A stretch of DNA of 64,000 bases from Thiomicrorhabdus heinhorstiae (GCF_013391765.2 NZ_JACBGI020000002.1:62001-126000); one strand, 5' to 3'; counted from the first letter of the stretch, positions 1-10,713 are shown. Made by a program: numbers and translations. Notes: a model not told the origin generated them from the letters alone.

Positions 1-2446
1 CTTTGAACGTTGCAGTAATCGATTTACTGACACCGGCAACCAAGGCGATATTGTCGCCGTCGACTGCCGCCAGAACGATGACGGCCGGTTCAAGCTTATC
101 TTTCAGCTTATCAACCGTCTCACGTAGCATATTGCGATCCGCACCTTCCATCTTCGCAGCCAAAACATTTGCGTCACCGACCTTAACCGCAGCACTTGCC
201 AGATCGTCACCTTGCGATGCCGCCATTTTGGCTTGCAGCTGTTTCATCTCTTTTTCCAATGCACGGTAATCGCTCATCACCTGAGCCACCTTGGTCGCCG
301 CCATCTGCTTATCGGATTTCACCGTTTCGGCAATCTGCGCCAGCGACTCTTCCGCACTGTAAATCGATTTCCATGCCGCACTACCGGTAATCGCTTCAAT
401 ACGGCGCACACCGGAAGCAATCCCGCTTTCGGAAACGATGCGGAAAGGCCCGATATCACCGACCGAATTGACGTGAGTTCCACCGCACAGCTCGATCGAG
501 AAATCGCCCATATCGACGACGCGAACCACATCACCGTATTTTTCGCCGAACAGCGCCATCGCACCCTTGGCTTTGGCATCCTCGATCGCCATTTCACTGA
601 TAGTGACCGGCGTATTCTGCATGATATTCTGGTTAACCAGAACTTCGATTTCATGCAACTGTTCTGCACTGATCGGCTCGAAATGCGAGAAGTCGAAACG
701 CAGGCGTTCTGCCGAAACCAGGGAACCTTTCTGACCGACATGGCTACCCAAAACCTGACGCAAAGCCGCATGCAACAAGTGCGTAGCCGAGTGGTTACGC
801 TCGCAGTCGCGACGACGTTGAATATCGATTTTGGCGTGCATGTTATGGCCGACGGTAATCGAACCGGCGGTCACCTTACCAGTGTGCAGGAACAAAGCTC
901 CCTGCTTCTGGGTATCGTCAACATGGAAGCTATGCATCCCTTCGGTCAAACTTCCACAGTCGGCAGTCTGTCCACCGGACTCGGCATAGAAAGGCGTCTG
1001 ATCCAGCAGGACAATCCCGCTTTCGCCTTCATTCAGACGTTCAACCGCTTTGCCGTCGACAAAAATCGCCTGAACGGTAACATCCGCTTCATCACTCATA
1101 TAGCCGATAAAACGCGTCTCACCGTCAAACTCGATACGTTGCGAAGCACTGGCGAAATTACTCGCCGAACGTGCTCGCTCTCTTTGCGCTTCCATCGCTT
1201 TGCCGAAACCGTCGTGGTCGACTTGCAAACCTTTCTCACGCGCTACGTCAGCAGTCAAATCGATTGGGAAACCGTAGGTATCGTATAGTTTAAACGCCAT
1301 TTCACCATCGATAATCTTGCCGTCCATATCGGCAATATAGTCTTCCAACAGCTTCATACCGTTTTCCAACGTTTCCGCAAAACGCTCTTCTTCCAATTTC
1401 AAAACACGGATGACGTTATCCTGTTCTTTCGCCAATTCAGGATAAGCGGTCCCCATCTGCTCGACCAGAGTCGGAACCAGCTGATGAAAGAAAGGCTGGG
1501 TTTGCCCCAGTTTGTATCCGTGACGAATCGCACGACGAATAATGCGACGCAATACATAACCGCGCCCTTCATTAGAAGGCAGAACACCGTCGACGATAGT
1601 AAAGGCACACGAACGAATGTGATCGGAAATGACGCGCAAAGAGCTGTTACTCAGTTCTTTTTCACCGGTCAATTCGGAAGCTTTTTTGACTAGGGCCTGG
1701 AAAAGATCGATATCGTAGTTGTTGTGAACGCCCTGCATGACTGCAGCCAGACGCTCCAAGCCCATCCCGGTATCAACCGACGGCTTCGGCAATGGCGTCA
1801 AGGTTCCATCGGCGGCACGGTCAAATTGCATGAACACCAGGTTCCAGATCTCGATATAACGGTCACCGTCTTCATCCGGCGAGCCCGGAGGACCACCGGC
1901 AACTTCTGCACCGTGATCGTAGAAGATTTCGGTACAAGGCCCGCAAGGACCTGTATCGCCCATTGACCAGAAGTTGTCCTTGGCACCACAACGCGAGAAA
2001 CGCTGATCGCTGACACCAACCTCTTTCAGCCAGATGTCGGCCGCTTCGTCGTCCTCTTCAAATACCGTTACCCACAGCTTCTCTTTAGGCAGTTTCAACT
2101 CTTCCGTCAGGAACTTCCAGGCAAACTCGATGGCTTCGCGCTTGAAATAATCACCGAAGCTGAAGTTTCCGAGCATTTCGAAAAAGGTGTGATGACGTGC
2201 GGTATAACCGACGTTTTCCAAATCGTTATGCTTACCACCGGCACGAATACAGCGCTGGACGCTGGTCGCACGGGTGTAATCGCGCTGTTCCAAACCGAGG
2301 AAGGTCTCTTTAAATTGCACCATCCCCGCATTGGTAAACAACAAAGTCGGGTCGTTGGCAGGTACGACCGGACTCGAATGAACCGCCGTATGCTGCTGCT
2401 TAACAAAAAAGTCTATAAAAGCTTTTCTGATTTCTGCACTCGTCAT
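1..2446 (-). CDS. alaS: alanyl-tRNA synthetase, C-terminus missing at left edge
   Basis: Class II synthetase that charges tRNA-Ala in the cytoplasm and clears mischarged Ser and Gly in its editing domain. From the ATG at 2446 about 815 codons are visible without a stop, against about 876 residues in E. coli, so only the end of the C-terminal domain lies outside the window. The N-terminal catalytic core is readable ([15 protein letters not shown] region). The editing-site zinc motif is intact: H552-S-A-T-H556 and C654-G-G-T-H658. The start [14 protein letters not shown] matches the family N-terminus. recX lies upstream on the same strand, 46 bp away, the order recA-recX-alaS known from many gammaproteobacteria. 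Identification is secure. Confidence 0.97.
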   Translation of the reverse strand, partial: MTSAEIRKAFIDFFVKQQHTAVHSSPVVPANDPTLLFTNAGMVQFKETFLGLEQRDYTRATSVQRCIRAGGKHNDLENVGYTARHHTFFEMLGNFSFGDYFKREAIEFAWKFLTEELKLPKEKLWVTVFEEDDEAADIWLKEVGVSDQRFSRCGAKDNFWSMGDTGPCGPCTEIFYDHGAEVAGGPPGSPDEDGDRYIEIWNLVFMQFDRAADGTLTPLPKPSVDTGMGLERLAAVMQGVHNNYDIDLFQALVKKASELTGEKELSNSSLRVISDHIRSCAFTIVDGVLPSNEGRGYVLRRIIRRAIRHGYKLGQTQPFFHQLVPTLVEQMGTAYPELAKEQDNVIRVLKLEEERFAETLENGMKLLEDYIADMDGKIIDGEMAFKLYDTYGFPIDLTADVAREKGLQVDHDGFGKAMEAQRERARSASNFASASQRIEFDGETRFIGYMSDEADVTVQAIFVDGKAVERLNEGESGIVLLDQTPFYAESGGQTADCGSLTEGMHSFHVDDTQKQGALFLHTGKVTAGSITVGHNMHAKIDIQRRRDCERNHSATHLLHAALRQVLGSHVGQKGSLVSAERLRFDFSHFEPISAEQLHEIEVLVNQNIMQNTPVTISEMAIEDAKAKGAMALFGEKYGDVVRVVDMGDFSIELCGGTHVNSVGDIGPFRIVSESGIASGVRRIEAITGSAAWKSIYSAEESLAQIAETVKSDKQMAATKVAQVMSDYRALEKEMKQLQAKMAASQGDDLASAAVKVGDANVLAAKMEGADRNMLRETVDKLKDKLEPAVIVLAAVDGDNIALVAGVSKSITATFK

Positions 2447-2492
2447 GTGAATAGAACCTTAAAACGTAACTAAAATTTAAATCCGTATCTTT

Positions 2493-3056
2493 TCAACGAA
2501 ACGCTTTGCGAATCGTCGATGAGTAAAATCCGCGGCCTTGCAAAAAACGCATGCGCTTTGCCTGCTCTCTAATCTCTTTCGGGCGTTGCACACTGCCGTA
2601 CTTTTTGTCCAGACTCTGCCTTGCCAGCTCGACCCAATCGGCTTCATCCCAGTCGAGATAAGCATCGATCAAGGACTCATCAGAACAAGTCTGCTGCAAC
2701 TTCTGGCGAATTTTCAAAGGCCCCTGTCCTTTGCCACTCAAACTGTTGACCGCCTGCTCGATATAGCGTTCATCACTCTGCCAGCGGCGTTCGACACAAA
2801 GCTGCAAAACCTCGTCAATCACTCCGTACAAAGCACTTTGATCCAGCCCGTTTTCTTCCTGTAATTCCACCGACCAGGGGAATTTGGTGCGAAGCTTCTG
2901 TCTGAGTTCTTTTAAACCGTGTTCACGCTGAGCCAACAATGCTACGGCTCGCGCTTCGATCCGATGGCGAAATTCATCTTCGCTCGGCTTCCGGTTGTCT
3001 ACCGTTTTCGTGGACAGCAGTCCACGCTCGGCAAGAAACTCTTCGGCGGATTTCAA
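2493..3056 (-). CDS. recX: RecX, regulator of RecA
   Basis: RecX binds RecA filaments and limits their growth and recombinase activity. The 187-residue product is all-helical and built from three-helix repeats; recognisable family blocks are RHRIEARAVALLAQREHG near the N-terminus, QSDERYIEQAVNSLSGKGQGP in the middle, and a basic C-terminal tail ending at KRMRFLQGRGF. Its ATG lies only 5 bp after the recA stop codon, so the two are almost certainly cotranscribed and may be translationally coupled. Length is slightly above the usual 150-170 residues. No competing identity. Confidence 0.92.
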   Translation of the reverse strand: MKSAEEFLAERGLLSTKTVDNRKPSEDEFRHRIEARAVALLAQREHGLKELRQKLRTKFPWSVELQEENGLDQSALYGVIDEVLQLCVERRWQSDERYIEQAVNSLSGKGQGPLKIRQKLQQTCSDESLIDAYLDWDEADWVELARQSLDKKYGSVQRPKEIREQAKRMRFLQGRGFYSSTIRKAFR

Positions 3057-3061
3057 AACGC

Positions 3062-4117
3062 TTAGAAGCCTTCCAGCATTCCGGCTTCAGGCGCAGCGTC
3101 CGAATCTTCCGCTACACTCTTCTTGTTTTGCGGCATCAACTTGGCCTTGATCTGCGTCATCACTTCTTCGGCAGCATCCGGATTGTCGATAAAGAACTGA
3201 CGCGCATTGTCTTTACCCTGCCCGATTTTCTGGCCGTTATAACTGTACCAGGAGCCGGATTTCTCAATCAATTTCTCCTGTACGCCAAGATCGATAATTT
3301 CACCTTCTCGGGAAATACCCTGACCGTACAGAATGTCGAATTCAACTTGTTTAAACGGCGGCGCAACTTTGTTTTTAACCACTTTAACACGGGTCTCGTT
3401 GCCCAGAATCTCGTCGCCTTTTTTAATCGCACCAATACGGCGAATATCCAAACGCACCGATGAATAGAATTTAAGCGCGTTACCACCGGTCGTGGTTTCA
3501 GGATTACCGAACATGACACCGATTTTCATACGGATCTGGTTGATGAAAATCACCAACGTATTGGTACGCTTGATATTGGCAGTCAGTTTACGCAGCGCCT
3601 GCGACATCAAACGTGCCTGAAGACCAACGTGCGAATCCCCCATATCCCCTTCAATTTCCGCTTTCGGAGTCAAGGCGGCAACCGAGTCGATTACCACGAT
3701 ATCCACCGCCCCGGAACGAACCAGAGAGTCGGTGATTTCCAAAGCCTGTTCACCTGTATCCGGCTGAGATACCAGCAGGTTATCGATATCGACGCCCAAT
3801 TTTTCCGCATAGATCGGATCCAGTGCGTGCTCGGCATCGATAAAGGCGGCGGTTCCGCCGGCCTTTTGCATCTCGGCAATCGCATGCAAAGTCAAAGTGG
3901 TTTTACCGGACGATTCCGGCCCGTAAATTTCGATGATACGACCTTTCGGCAGACCACCGATTCCCAATGCGATATCCAGACCCAAAGAACCGGTAGAAAC
4001 CGCCTCAATGTCTCGCGGCGCAGTATTGTCGCCCATTCGCATGATCGAGCCCTTACCGAACTGCTTTTCAATTTGTCCTAAAGCTGCCGCCAAGGCTTTC
4101 TTTTTATTCTCATCCAT
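3062..4117 (-). CDS. recA: RecA recombinase
   Basis: ATP-dependent strand-exchange protein of homologous recombination and co-protease of the SOS response. The 351-residue product begins [21 protein letters not shown], the family start; the frame stays open 26 codons further upstream, but ATG 4117 gives the normal length and has GGGGA upstream. Walker A is G66-PESSGKT-T74; the MAW motif, the L2 loop ([15 protein letters not shown]) and an acidic C-terminal tail are all present. recX follows 5 bp downstream. I looked in the 294 bp upstream for a CTG-N10-CAG LexA box and found none, so SOS control in this organism uses either a different operator or none visible here. Confidence 0.98.
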   Translation of the reverse strand: MDENKKKALAAALGQIEKQFGKGSIMRMGDNTAPRDIEAVSTGSLGLDIALGIGGLPKGRIIEIYGPESSGKTTLTLHAIAEMQKAGGTAAFIDAEHALDPIYAEKLGVDIDNLLVSQPDTGEQALEITDSLVRSGAVDIVVIDSVAALTPKAEIEGDMGDSHVGLQARLMSQALRKLTANIKRTNTLVIFINQIRMKIGVMFGNPETTTGGNALKFYSSVRLDIRRIGAIKKGDEILGNETRVKVVKNKVAPPFKQVEFDILYGQGISREGEIIDLGVQEKLIEKSGSWYSYNGQKIGQGKDNARQFFIDNPDAAEEVMTQIKAKLMPQNKKSVAEDSDAAPEAGMLEGF

Positions 4118-4203
4118 GGGTGCCGTCCCCTTCTTTCGTATCGTCTTCGGTTTAATCGTTTGCCAAATCGGGCGGAACCTAACTGCGAATTCCAACCACG
4201 AAA

Positions 4204-4260
4204 AACCCTTTGTTTCGTCAGGAAATCAAAATTGATTTCGACGACAAAAAACAAAGGGTT
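4204..4260. repeat. long imperfect palindrome between pncC and recA
   Basis: The outer arms AACCCTTTGT (4204-4213) and ACAAAGGGTT (4251-4260) are perfectly complementary. Inner arms CGTC/GACG (4216-4219 with 4240-4243) and GAAATCAA/TTGATTTC (4222-4229 with 4232-4239) continue the stem almost to a two-base loop. On the minus strand the stem is followed by a short T run (GGGTTTTTC), so it can serve as the rho-independent terminator of pncC just upstream of the recA promoter region. A cruciform-forming site in the recA control region is the alternative. Confidence 0.7.
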
Positions 4261-4411
4261 ACTTGATTTTTTACGGGCCTAAATCAAAAGCGGAATTATC
4301 CCATAAAATTTCTCTAAATCCTAGGAAAGTAAATAATTATGCTACTGAGCATTTCTTCTGCAGGCGGCTGAAAAACAAATTACCCGTTTGAAGCATATCG
4401 CAGCCAAAAGA

Positions 4412-4897
4412 CTAACTTTCCAAGAGCTTCACAATTCCCATTAAAGCTGCTTCGGTAGTCTGTACGCGAACCGATTGACGATCGCCGTCAAACAGGAACT
4501 TTTGCGAAACAACTTCTTCCTGACCGCGAATAGCCCATGCCAGCCAAACGGTGCCGACCGGTTTGTCCGGTGTACCGCCGCCCGGCCCGGCAATCCCGCT
4601 ACAGGCAACGCTGACACTGGCGTGCGACTGCTGCAAAGCACTCAAAGCCATCTCCTCGACACACGCTTTGCTGACTGCACCTTTGGTCTGCAGGGTCGTT
4701 TCCTTAACCCCGAGCATTTCCCGCTTGGACTCATAACTATAAGTAATATAAGCGCGATCAAACCAGGCGGTACTGCCACCGATAGACGTCAAGGCCTCGG
4801 CAATCATGCCTCCTGTACAGGATTCTGCGGTGACAACCACTGCATTATGCGCTTTCAGCCGACCGCCGACTTCGGTCATAAGAGTCTCAAATTGCAT
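4412..4897 (-). CDS. pncC: nicotinamide-nucleotide amidohydrolase (CinA C-terminal family)
   Basis: Deamidates NMN to NaMN in the pyridine nucleotide cycle. The product has 161 residues from ATG 4897, which has AGGA five bases upstream; an ATG at 4912 would add five residues but lacks a ribosome-binding site. Family motifs are VVTAESCTGG, an STAWFDRAYITYS block, SGIAGPGGGTPDKPVGTVW and GDRQSVR. Length equals E. coli PncC (165), that is, the stand-alone amidohydrolase domain without the CinA N-terminal part. pncC-recA-recX-alaS is a conserved gammaproteobacterial order. A long palindrome separates it from recA and may end its transcript. Confidence 0.93.
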   Translation of the reverse strand: MQFETLMTEVGGRLKAHNAVVVTAESCTGGMIAEALTSIGGSTAWFDRAYITYSYESKREMLGVKETTLQTKGAVSKACVEEMALSALQQSHASVSVACSGIAGPGGGTPDKPVGTVWLAWAIRGQEEVVSQKFLFDGDRQSVRVQTTEAALMGIVKLLES

Positions 4898-5044
4898 CTT
4901 TTTCCTCACCATTTCATCGCTTGACCCGGCTCCGCAGGAAACGGAACGCCGATTGCATACGACAAGCGTTTGCTATCCCTTTAAATATCGCCTAGCATAC
5001 TCTTTTTTCGGTCTCTTTAAAACCAATCGAAGCTACGGACTGCA

Positions 5045-7639
5045 ATGACACAAAACACGCACACCCCGATGATGCAGCAATATCTTGCCATCAAAGCGCA
5101 AAATCCGGACTATTTGCTGTTTTATCGCATGGGCGATTTTTACGAACTTTTCTACGACGACGCGCAAAAAGCCGCCAAATTGCTGGATATTACCCTGACG
5201 GCACGCGGGAAATCAGGCGGTGCACCGATTCCAATGGCCGGGATTCCGCATCACGCATCGGAATCCTATCTTGCCAAACTAGTCAAACTCGGCGAATCAG
5301 TGGCGATTTGCGAACAGATCGGCGACCCGGCTACCAGTAAAGGACCGGTCGAACGTAAAGTCGTGCGCATTATCACTCCGGGAACTCTGGTTGAAGAAGC
5401 GCTGCTGGAAGAGCGTAGCGAAAATTTATTGGCTGCAATCCACCAAGATCGAAACGACTTTGCCATCGCTTATCTGGATGCCGCCAGCGGTCGTTTTGAA
5501 ACCACCCAGCTAAACACTCTGGATGCGCTGATCGGAGAACTTGAACGCTTAAAGCCGAGCGAATTGCTGGTGGCAGATGCTTCCGAACTCGCCGAGCAGC
5601 TGCCGCCTTCTGTGCGCAGCACCACTACTTTGCGCAACTACCCGCACTGGCACTTTGACAGTGAAAGCGGCCGCAAGCGCCTGATCGAACAGTTCGGAAC
5701 CCAGGATTTACGCGCTTTCGGTTGCGAAGACAAAGCATGCGTCATCAGTGCCGCCGGAGCGATTCTGCATTACGCTCAAAGTATGCTGCAGAACAGCCTG
5801 CCGTATATTACCGGACTGCACTACTACCGAACCGACCGCGTTCTGGTCATGGATCCAACCAGTCGCCGTAACTTGGAAATCGATCAGAATTTGAGTGGCG
5901 GCCAACACAATACCCTGTTGTCGATTCTCGACAAAACCGCTACGCCGATGGGCAGCCGCCTGTTGCGCCGCTGGCTTAATCAGCCGCTGCAATACAGCGA
6001 TGAATTAATTCATCGCCAAGATGCCGTCGAAACGCTTTTCAATTCCTTAATCGAAGAGGAACTTCGCAGTCTGCTAAAACAGATCGGCGATATGGAACGT
6101 ATTCTGAGTCGTGTGGCTCTGAACTCCGCTCGTCCGCGTGATTTGCAACAGCTAGGCCGCGCTTTCAACAGCCTGCCCCAACTGCAATCACTGCTGAAAC
6201 CGATGGAAGCGCAGCGTTTGAACGAGTTGGCAGGCAACGCCGGTAAATACCCGCATTTAGCCGAATTGCTGGAAAAAGCGATTATCGATAACCCACCGGT
6301 GTTGTTGCGTGACGGCGGAGTGATTGCCGAAGGTTACGACGCCGAACTGGATGAACTGCGCAATCTGAAACATCAGGCCGGCGACTACCTGCTGCAACTG
6401 GAAGCCCGAGAGCGTGAACGCACCGGCATCAGCACCTTGAAAGTCGGTTACAACCGGGTACACGGTTACTATATCGAAATCACTAAGGCACACTCCGATT
6501 CAGTACCTGCGGAATATATTCGTCGCCAGACACTGAAAAATCAGGAACGCTATATTCTCCCCGAACTGAAAGAATTTGAGGACAAAATCCTCAGCGCCGG
6601 TGAAAAAGCACTGGCCAGAGAAAAATGGCTTTATCAGCAGTTACTGGATAAACTCAACGACGAACTGCGCGCCCTGCAAGCTAGTGCGCAAGCCTTGTCG
6701 GAACTGGATGTACTCAACAACCTTGCCCAACAAGCACGGTTGCTGAACCTGTGCCGTCCGCAACTGACACAAACGCCGGGCATACAGATAAAACAGGGAC
6801 GCCATCTGACGGTCGAAGCACTCTCTTCGGAACCCTTTATCCCCAATGATATCGACTTCGGTGATCAGCGCCGCCTGCAGATTGTAACCGGGCCGAATAT
6901 GGGCGGTAAATCGACTTTTATGCGCCAAACTGCTCTAATCACTCTGATGGCTTTTATCGGCAGTTTCGTCCCCGCGGAAACAGCCGAAATCGGCCCGGTC
7001 GATCGTATTTTCACCCGTATCGGAGCCTCGGACGATCTGACTTCCGGACGCTCAACCTTTATGGTAGAGATGACCGAAACCGCCAATATCCTGTTGCATG
7101 CCAGCGAACGCTCTTTGATTCTGATGGACGAGGTCGGCCGCGGCACCTCGACTTTCGACGGTCTGGCATTGGCACTGGCCATTGCCGAACATATCGCCAC
7201 TCGCGTAAAAGGTTACTGTCTGTTTGCGACCCACTATTTTGAGTTGACCGCACTGGCCGATCGTTTCGACAACACAGTCAATATCCATCTGGACGCTATC
7301 GAGCATCAGGATAAGATCGTGTTTCTGCATCAGGTTCACGAAGGTCCGGCGTCACAGAGCTACGGCCTGCAAGTCGCCTCCCTGGCCGGAGTACCCAAAA
7401 GCGTGATTAAAGCAGCCAAAGCCCATCTGCATCAGTTGGAAAACCAGAGTGTTGCCCAGCAGCAAAACACTCAACCATCCGGCAATCCGATACAACAATT
7501 CGATCTGTTCACTGCTCCAGATCCGCATTTGGAGGCACTCCAACAGCGTTTGCAGGAGATCGACCCGAATGATCTTTCTCCACGTCAAGCGCTGGAGATA
7601 CTGTTCGAACTCAAACAGTTCGAATCGCAAAGCGATTAG
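5045..7639 (+). CDS. mutS: DNA mismatch repair protein MutS
   Basis: Recognises mismatches and small loops and recruits MutL. The 864-residue length is typical. The mismatch-reading motif F32-Y33-E34 lies in [11 protein letters not shown]. The connector, lever and clamp domains follow, and the ATPase domain carries Walker A at G616-PNMGGKS-T624, then [16 protein letters not shown] (Walker B) and the LFATHYFEL switch. A helical C-terminal tail with the family beta-clamp and tetramerisation region ends at [11 protein letters not shown]. It is divergent from pncC, with 147 bp between start codons. The next gene starts 30 bp after its stop. Confidence 0.98.
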   Translation: MTQNTHTPMMQQYLAIKAQNPDYLLFYRMGDFYELFYDDAQKAAKLLDITLTARGKSGGAPIPMAGIPHHASESYLAKLVKLGESVAICEQIGDPATSKGPVERKVVRIITPGTLVEEALLEERSENLLAAIHQDRNDFAIAYLDAASGRFETTQLNTLDALIGELERLKPSELLVADASELAEQLPPSVRSTTTLRNYPHWHFDSESGRKRLIEQFGTQDLRAFGCEDKACVISAAGAILHYAQSMLQNSLPYITGLHYYRTDRVLVMDPTSRRNLEIDQNLSGGQHNTLLSILDKTATPMGSRLLRRWLNQPLQYSDELIHRQDAVETLFNSLIEEELRSLLKQIGDMERILSRVALNSARPRDLQQLGRAFNSLPQLQSLLKPMEAQRLNELAGNAGKYPHLAELLEKAIIDNPPVLLRDGGVIAEGYDAELDELRNLKHQAGDYLLQLEARERERTGISTLKVGYNRVHGYYIEITKAHSDSVPAEYIRRQTLKNQERYILPELKEFEDKILSAGEKALAREKWLYQQLLDKLNDELRALQASAQALSELDVLNNLAQQARLLNLCRPQLTQTPGIQIKQGRHLTVEALSSEPFIPNDIDFGDQRRLQIVTGPNMGGKSTFMRQTALITLMAFIGSFVPAETAEIGPVDRIFTRIGASDDLTSGRSTFMVEMTETANILLHASERSLILMDEVGRGTSTFDGLALALAIAEHIATRVKGYCLFATHYFELTALADRFDNTVNIHLDAIEHQDKIVFLHQVHEGPASQSYGLQVASLAGVPKSVIKAAKAHLHQLENQSVAQQQNTQPSGNPIQQFDLFTAPDPHLEALQQRLQEIDPNDLSPRQALEILFELKQFESQSD

Positions 7640-7669
7640 TAACGAGCCAATCAGGCACAAGGAATTCCC

Positions 7670-8536
7670 ATGCAACAAGCGATGATTGCCGATATCGACA
7701 ATTCAAACTTTCAGGAACTGGTACTTGCCGCCTCGTCGCGCTTCCCGGTTTTTTTGCACTTCTGGTCACCTCACAACCCAGCGAGCCTGGAAGCAAACCG
7801 AATCCTTGAAGAGCTGGCGCAACGCTATGCCGGCAAATGGATTCTGGCTAAATTAAACACCGCCGCTCAAAGCGAATTAAGCCAGCGTTTCGGTACTCTG
7901 CAAACACCGCAAATCAGGATCATTGAAGACGCGACAGCCGTTCAGCAGATCGATGGTTTGCAAAGTAAAGTGGAATATCAGACTCTGATCGAAGAGTATA
8001 TTAATCCTGATCCATCGGAGGTTCTGCGCAAGCAGGCAGCGCAAGCCTATGCGCAGGGCAATGCCGAATTAACGGAAAACAAGCTGAAACAAGCTATTCA
8101 GGCTAATCCGGATAACGATAAATCCCATCTCGATCTGACTCAGCTTTACTTCCGCCTCGGACGCATCGAAGAAGCTCGGCAACTGTTCGAAGCGCTTCCC
8201 GAGAGCAGCCGCCAAACACCGCAAGGCAAGTTTATCTCGGGCTTGATACACTTTCAGGAAGTCGCCGGAACCCTTCCCGATACAAGCGAAATTCAACAGC
8301 GCATTCAAATTTCCCAAGATGACGGAGACGCGCTTTTTGCCCTCAGCGGCTATCTGCTGATCAACAACCATGCGGAAAAGGCATTGCAAACCCTGCTGAA
8401 GCTGTATGAGCTGGAGAAAGACGGTGATAATAATCGAGCTCAACAGTCCCTATTGAAAGCTTTTGAAATGCTCGATGCTTCGGCACCGCAACTGGTTGCG
8501 AATTATCGAAGAAAATATCAAAACCTGCTCTATTAA
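7670..8536 (+). CDS. cnoX: CnoX/YbbN-type thioredoxin-TPR chaperone, cysteine-free
   Basis: CnoX is a holdase that cooperates with GroEL and DnaK. This 288-residue product has an N-terminal thioredoxin fold (about 1-115) followed by TPR-like helical repeats (about 120-288), as in E. coli YbbN. The active-site loop reads HFWSPHNPAS where thioredoxins have WCGPC, while the cis-proline region (QTPQIRI) is kept. The whole protein contains no cysteine, so any disulfide-based substrate capture is excluded. AAGGA at 7659-7663 supports the ATG at 7670. It follows mutS by 30 bp. The family assignment is by architecture and local similarity. Confidence 0.82.
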   Translation: MQQAMIADIDNSNFQELVLAASSRFPVFLHFWSPHNPASLEANRILEELAQRYAGKWILAKLNTAAQSELSQRFGTLQTPQIRIIEDATAVQQIDGLQSKVEYQTLIEEYINPDPSEVLRKQAAQAYAQGNAELTENKLKQAIQANPDNDKSHLDLTQLYFRLGRIEEARQLFEALPESSRQTPQGKFISGLIHFQEVAGTLPDTSEIQQRIQISQDDGDALFALSGYLLINNHAEKALQTLLKLYELEKDGDNNRAQQSLLKAFEMLDASAPQLVANYRRKYQNLLY

Positions 8537-8647
8537 ACTAGATACAATTTAGTGAGGCGCTTTCCGCCTCGAAGAGACTGAGGTGGAAAGTGAATTCAAA
8601 TCTAAAAAAATAAAAATATCCACTCATTAGAGGATCAAGGAGCATTT

Positions 8648-9187
8648 GTGGAACTTAAAAACGGTGAGAACAGTTACGGCGTAATCAGCCGCGCCAACCA
8701 TTGGATATCGGCATTCCTATTTATCGGTTTGGTTATTTTAGGCATTTACATGCATGAACTGGATAAAGGCCCTGAAAAGACCGAACTTTATGCGCTGCAT
8801 AAGTCTTTGGGAATCGGACTGTTTATGCTGATGATTCTGCGTCTGGTGTGGCTCAAAGTCAGCCCAAACCCGGAACAGCTTTCCAAAACCAAGTTTGAAC
8901 ACATTCTGGGACATGCAGTAAAAGGCATTCTCTACTTAGCCATGCTGATTCTGCCGATTTCCGGTTGGGTCATGTCCAACTCCGGCGGCCATCCGGTTGC
9001 TTTCTTTGACCTTTTCACCTTACCGACCATCGTTGGCGAAAATCACGATATTCACGAAATCGCCGAAGAAGTTCACGAAATCGGTAAATGGATGCTGCTG
9101 ATCATCCTGCTGCATGTTGCCGGCGCTTTAAAACACCATATTGTTTATAAAGACTCGACTCTGCTAAGAATGCTGGGACGCAAATAA
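8648..9187 (+). CDS. cytochrome b561 family membrane protein
   Basis: Small di-haem integral membrane electron carrier of the CybB/YceI-partner type, expected to pass electrons between quinol and periplasmic acceptors. 179 residues with four hydrophobic helices (about 17-36, 52-70, 91-112, 145-165). Candidate haem ligands are H18 in RANHW, the His in ALHKSLG, and two near the end in LLHVAGALKHH. A histidine-rich loop lies before the last helix (NHDIHEIAEEVHEIGK). The start is GTG at 8648 with AAGGAG at 8637-8642. No obvious partner gene is adjacent; the physiological acceptor cannot be told from sequence. Confidence 0.85.
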   Translation: MELKNGENSYGVISRANHWISAFLFIGLVILGIYMHELDKGPEKTELYALHKSLGIGLFMLMILRLVWLKVSPNPEQLSKTKFEHILGHAVKGILYLAMLILPISGWVMSNSGGHPVAFFDLFTLPTIVGENHDIHEIAEEVHEIGKWMLLIILLHVAGALKHHIVYKDSTLLRMLGRK

Positions 9188-9201
9188 CTATCTCCGTCCA
9201 A

Positions 9202-9229
9202 CCTCTCTCTTTTCCCTTCAGGAGAGAGG
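9202..9229. repeat. stem-loop between b561 and the DUF5718-like gene
   Basis: CCTCTCTC at 9202-9209 pairs with GAGAGAGG at 9222-9229 around a 12-base loop. It is not followed by a T run on either strand, so it is not a standard terminator; mRNA 3'-end protection is possible. Confidence 0.4.
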
Positions 9230-9266
9230 AACAAACTAATTCACGAAAACGAATACTCTGAAAATT

Positions 9267-10106
9267 ATGTTAATTGATCAATTGAAAAATACTCTATGTC
9301 TGGGCATTGCAGGTAATTTTGCCGGCCATTTGGAACAGGCCGGAGAAACACCGGACTTTGTTAATGTAAAAACGCTGAGTACCACTGCGCCAAAAGGCAT
9401 ATTTCCATATTATGTGCCGGGCAGCGATCAGCAGATCGGCGTTTTTCCTTTGGCAAGTGATTGCATCCGATACCCGCAGGATCTGGCGGAAAATGCTCAC
9501 CTGCAGGCCGAACCGGAAGTGTGCGTTTTATTCGACGTTCACTACGAATTCGGAAAGATCAGTGACTTAAAGCCAAAATTGTTTGCGGCTTTCAACGACT
9601 GCTCGATCCGCAAACCGGGGGCAAAAAAGATCAGCGAGAAGAAAAATTGGGGACCGGATACAAAAGGAATTTCATCAACGTTTCTGCCGATTACCAATCT
9701 CAATCCCGGCTGCGAACTCGATCAGTTCCGGATTGCCTCATTTTTGCAGCGTGATGGCAAAGTAAATGCTTACGGTAACGATAGCGCGGTATGCAGTTAC
9801 TCTTACTTTCATGATCAACTTCTGGAATGGATGGTCGATAAATTAAACCATCAGGCCGACTTCGGACCTTTGGAAAACCTGAACCAGATCATTCACCAAT
9901 GCGCCTTTCCGAAGCAGATCATGATCAGTTTCGGCGCGACCACCTATACCGAATTCGGTGAAAGTGTATTTTTACAACCCGGCGACACCATCTCTATTTA
10001 TGTCTATGACGCCGAAGTCCATACTCCTGAACAAATCAGTGCACATGCACACGGCGAAGAGATTGAACTTGCCGGTTGCTCGCTTCTGAAGCAGGAGATT
10101 GTTTAA
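9267..10106 (+). CDS. conserved hypothetical protein, DUF5718-like
   Basis: 279 residues, cytosolic, no signal or membrane segment. The N-terminal block LCLGIAGNFAGHLEQAGE and the following PKGIFPYYVPG resemble proteins labelled DUF5718, recalled from memory and not searched. Other conserved-looking blocks are EPEVCVLFDVHYE and ISFGATTYTEFGESVFLQPGD. The last block hints at a fumarylacetoacetase-like beta-rich fold, but I would not assign an activity. The stop TAA (10104-10106) overlaps the Shine-Dalgarno sequence of the next gene, so the two are translationally coupled and probably work together or are at least co-produced. Confidence 0.6.
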   Translation: MLIDQLKNTLCLGIAGNFAGHLEQAGETPDFVNVKTLSTTAPKGIFPYYVPGSDQQIGVFPLASDCIRYPQDLAENAHLQAEPEVCVLFDVHYEFGKISDLKPKLFAAFNDCSIRKPGAKKISEKKNWGPDTKGISSTFLPITNLNPGCELDQFRIASFLQRDGKVNAYGNDSAVCSYSYFHDQLLEWMVDKLNHQADFGPLENLNQIIHQCAFPKQIMISFGATTYTEFGESVFLQPGDTISIYVYDAEVHTPEQISAHAHGEEIELAGCSLLKQEIV

Positions 10107-10119
10107 GGAGGAACATAAA

Positions 10120-10713
10120 ATGGCAACTGGAGACAACTACCGACAAGAAGAAATCGACCGGGTCAAAACCTGGCTGGAGCAGGTCGTTATCGGCTTGAAT
10201 TTGTGTCCCTTCGCCAAGCATCCTTATCAAAGAGGCCAGGTGCATTTTGTTGTCAGTCTCGCAGAGGATGAAGAAACCCTTTTGCAAGACCTGCTATATG
10301 AGTGCCGTGATCTGAAACACATGAGTCCAAAGGATCGTGACACTACTCTGATCATCATCCCGGAAATACTGCAGGAGTTCGACGACTTCAACAACTTCCT
10401 CGACTGGAGCGACGCTTTACTCTATCAGCAGGGATGGCGCGGCGTTTTTCAAATCGCAACCTTCCATCCCGACTATCATTTCGCCCATACCGAAGGCCAC
10501 GATGCCGACAACCTCACCAATCGTGCCCCTTTGCCAATCCTGCATATTCTGCGCGAAGACAGTGTGGAAAGAGCGCTTGAACTCTATCCTGACGATCCGG
10601 AAACGATTTTCCGACGGAACATCGAAACCGTTCGCAACCTTACTTTCAAACAGAAACGCGAGCTCTTTCCTTATTTGGCGTTCAACGCCAGCGAAATAAA
10701 TCAGGACGATTAA
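10120..10713 (+). CDS. DUF1415 family protein
   Basis: 197 residues. The N-terminal WLEQVVIGLNLCPFAK, the central TLIIIPEILQEFDDFNNFL and the LREDSVERAL block are hallmarks of DUF1415, a cytosolic family of unknown function found across proteobacteria. ATG 10120 is chosen because a perfect AAGGAGG (10105-10111) lies eight bases upstream; a TTG at 10099 would add seven residues but has no such site. The Shine-Dalgarno sequence overlaps the stop codon of the preceding gene, implying coupled translation. A single Cys (in NLCPFAK) is strongly conserved in the family and is a possible active residue. Confidence 0.85.
   Translation: MATGDNYRQEEIDRVKTWLEQVVIGLNLCPFAKHPYQRGQVHFVVSLAEDEETLLQDLLYECRDLKHMSPKDRDTTLIIIPEILQEFDDFNNFLDWSDALLYQQGWRGVFQIATFHPDYHFAHTEGHDADNLTNRAPLPILHILREDSVERALELYPDDPETIFRRNIETVRNLTFKQKRELFPYLAFNASEINQDD

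Noticed and set aside
212-1288. 358-residue plus-strand frame opposite alaS
   Set aside because: Antisense shadow of alaS; the composition follows the alaS codons in reverse.
4118-4411. LexA (SOS) box before recA
   Set aside because: No CTG-N10-CAG pattern found; CTG...CAG pairs near 4345-4375 have the wrong spacing.
8554-8570. GAGGCG/CGCCTC hairpin after cnoX as terminator
   Set aside because: Short stem and no T run; not listed as a terminator.
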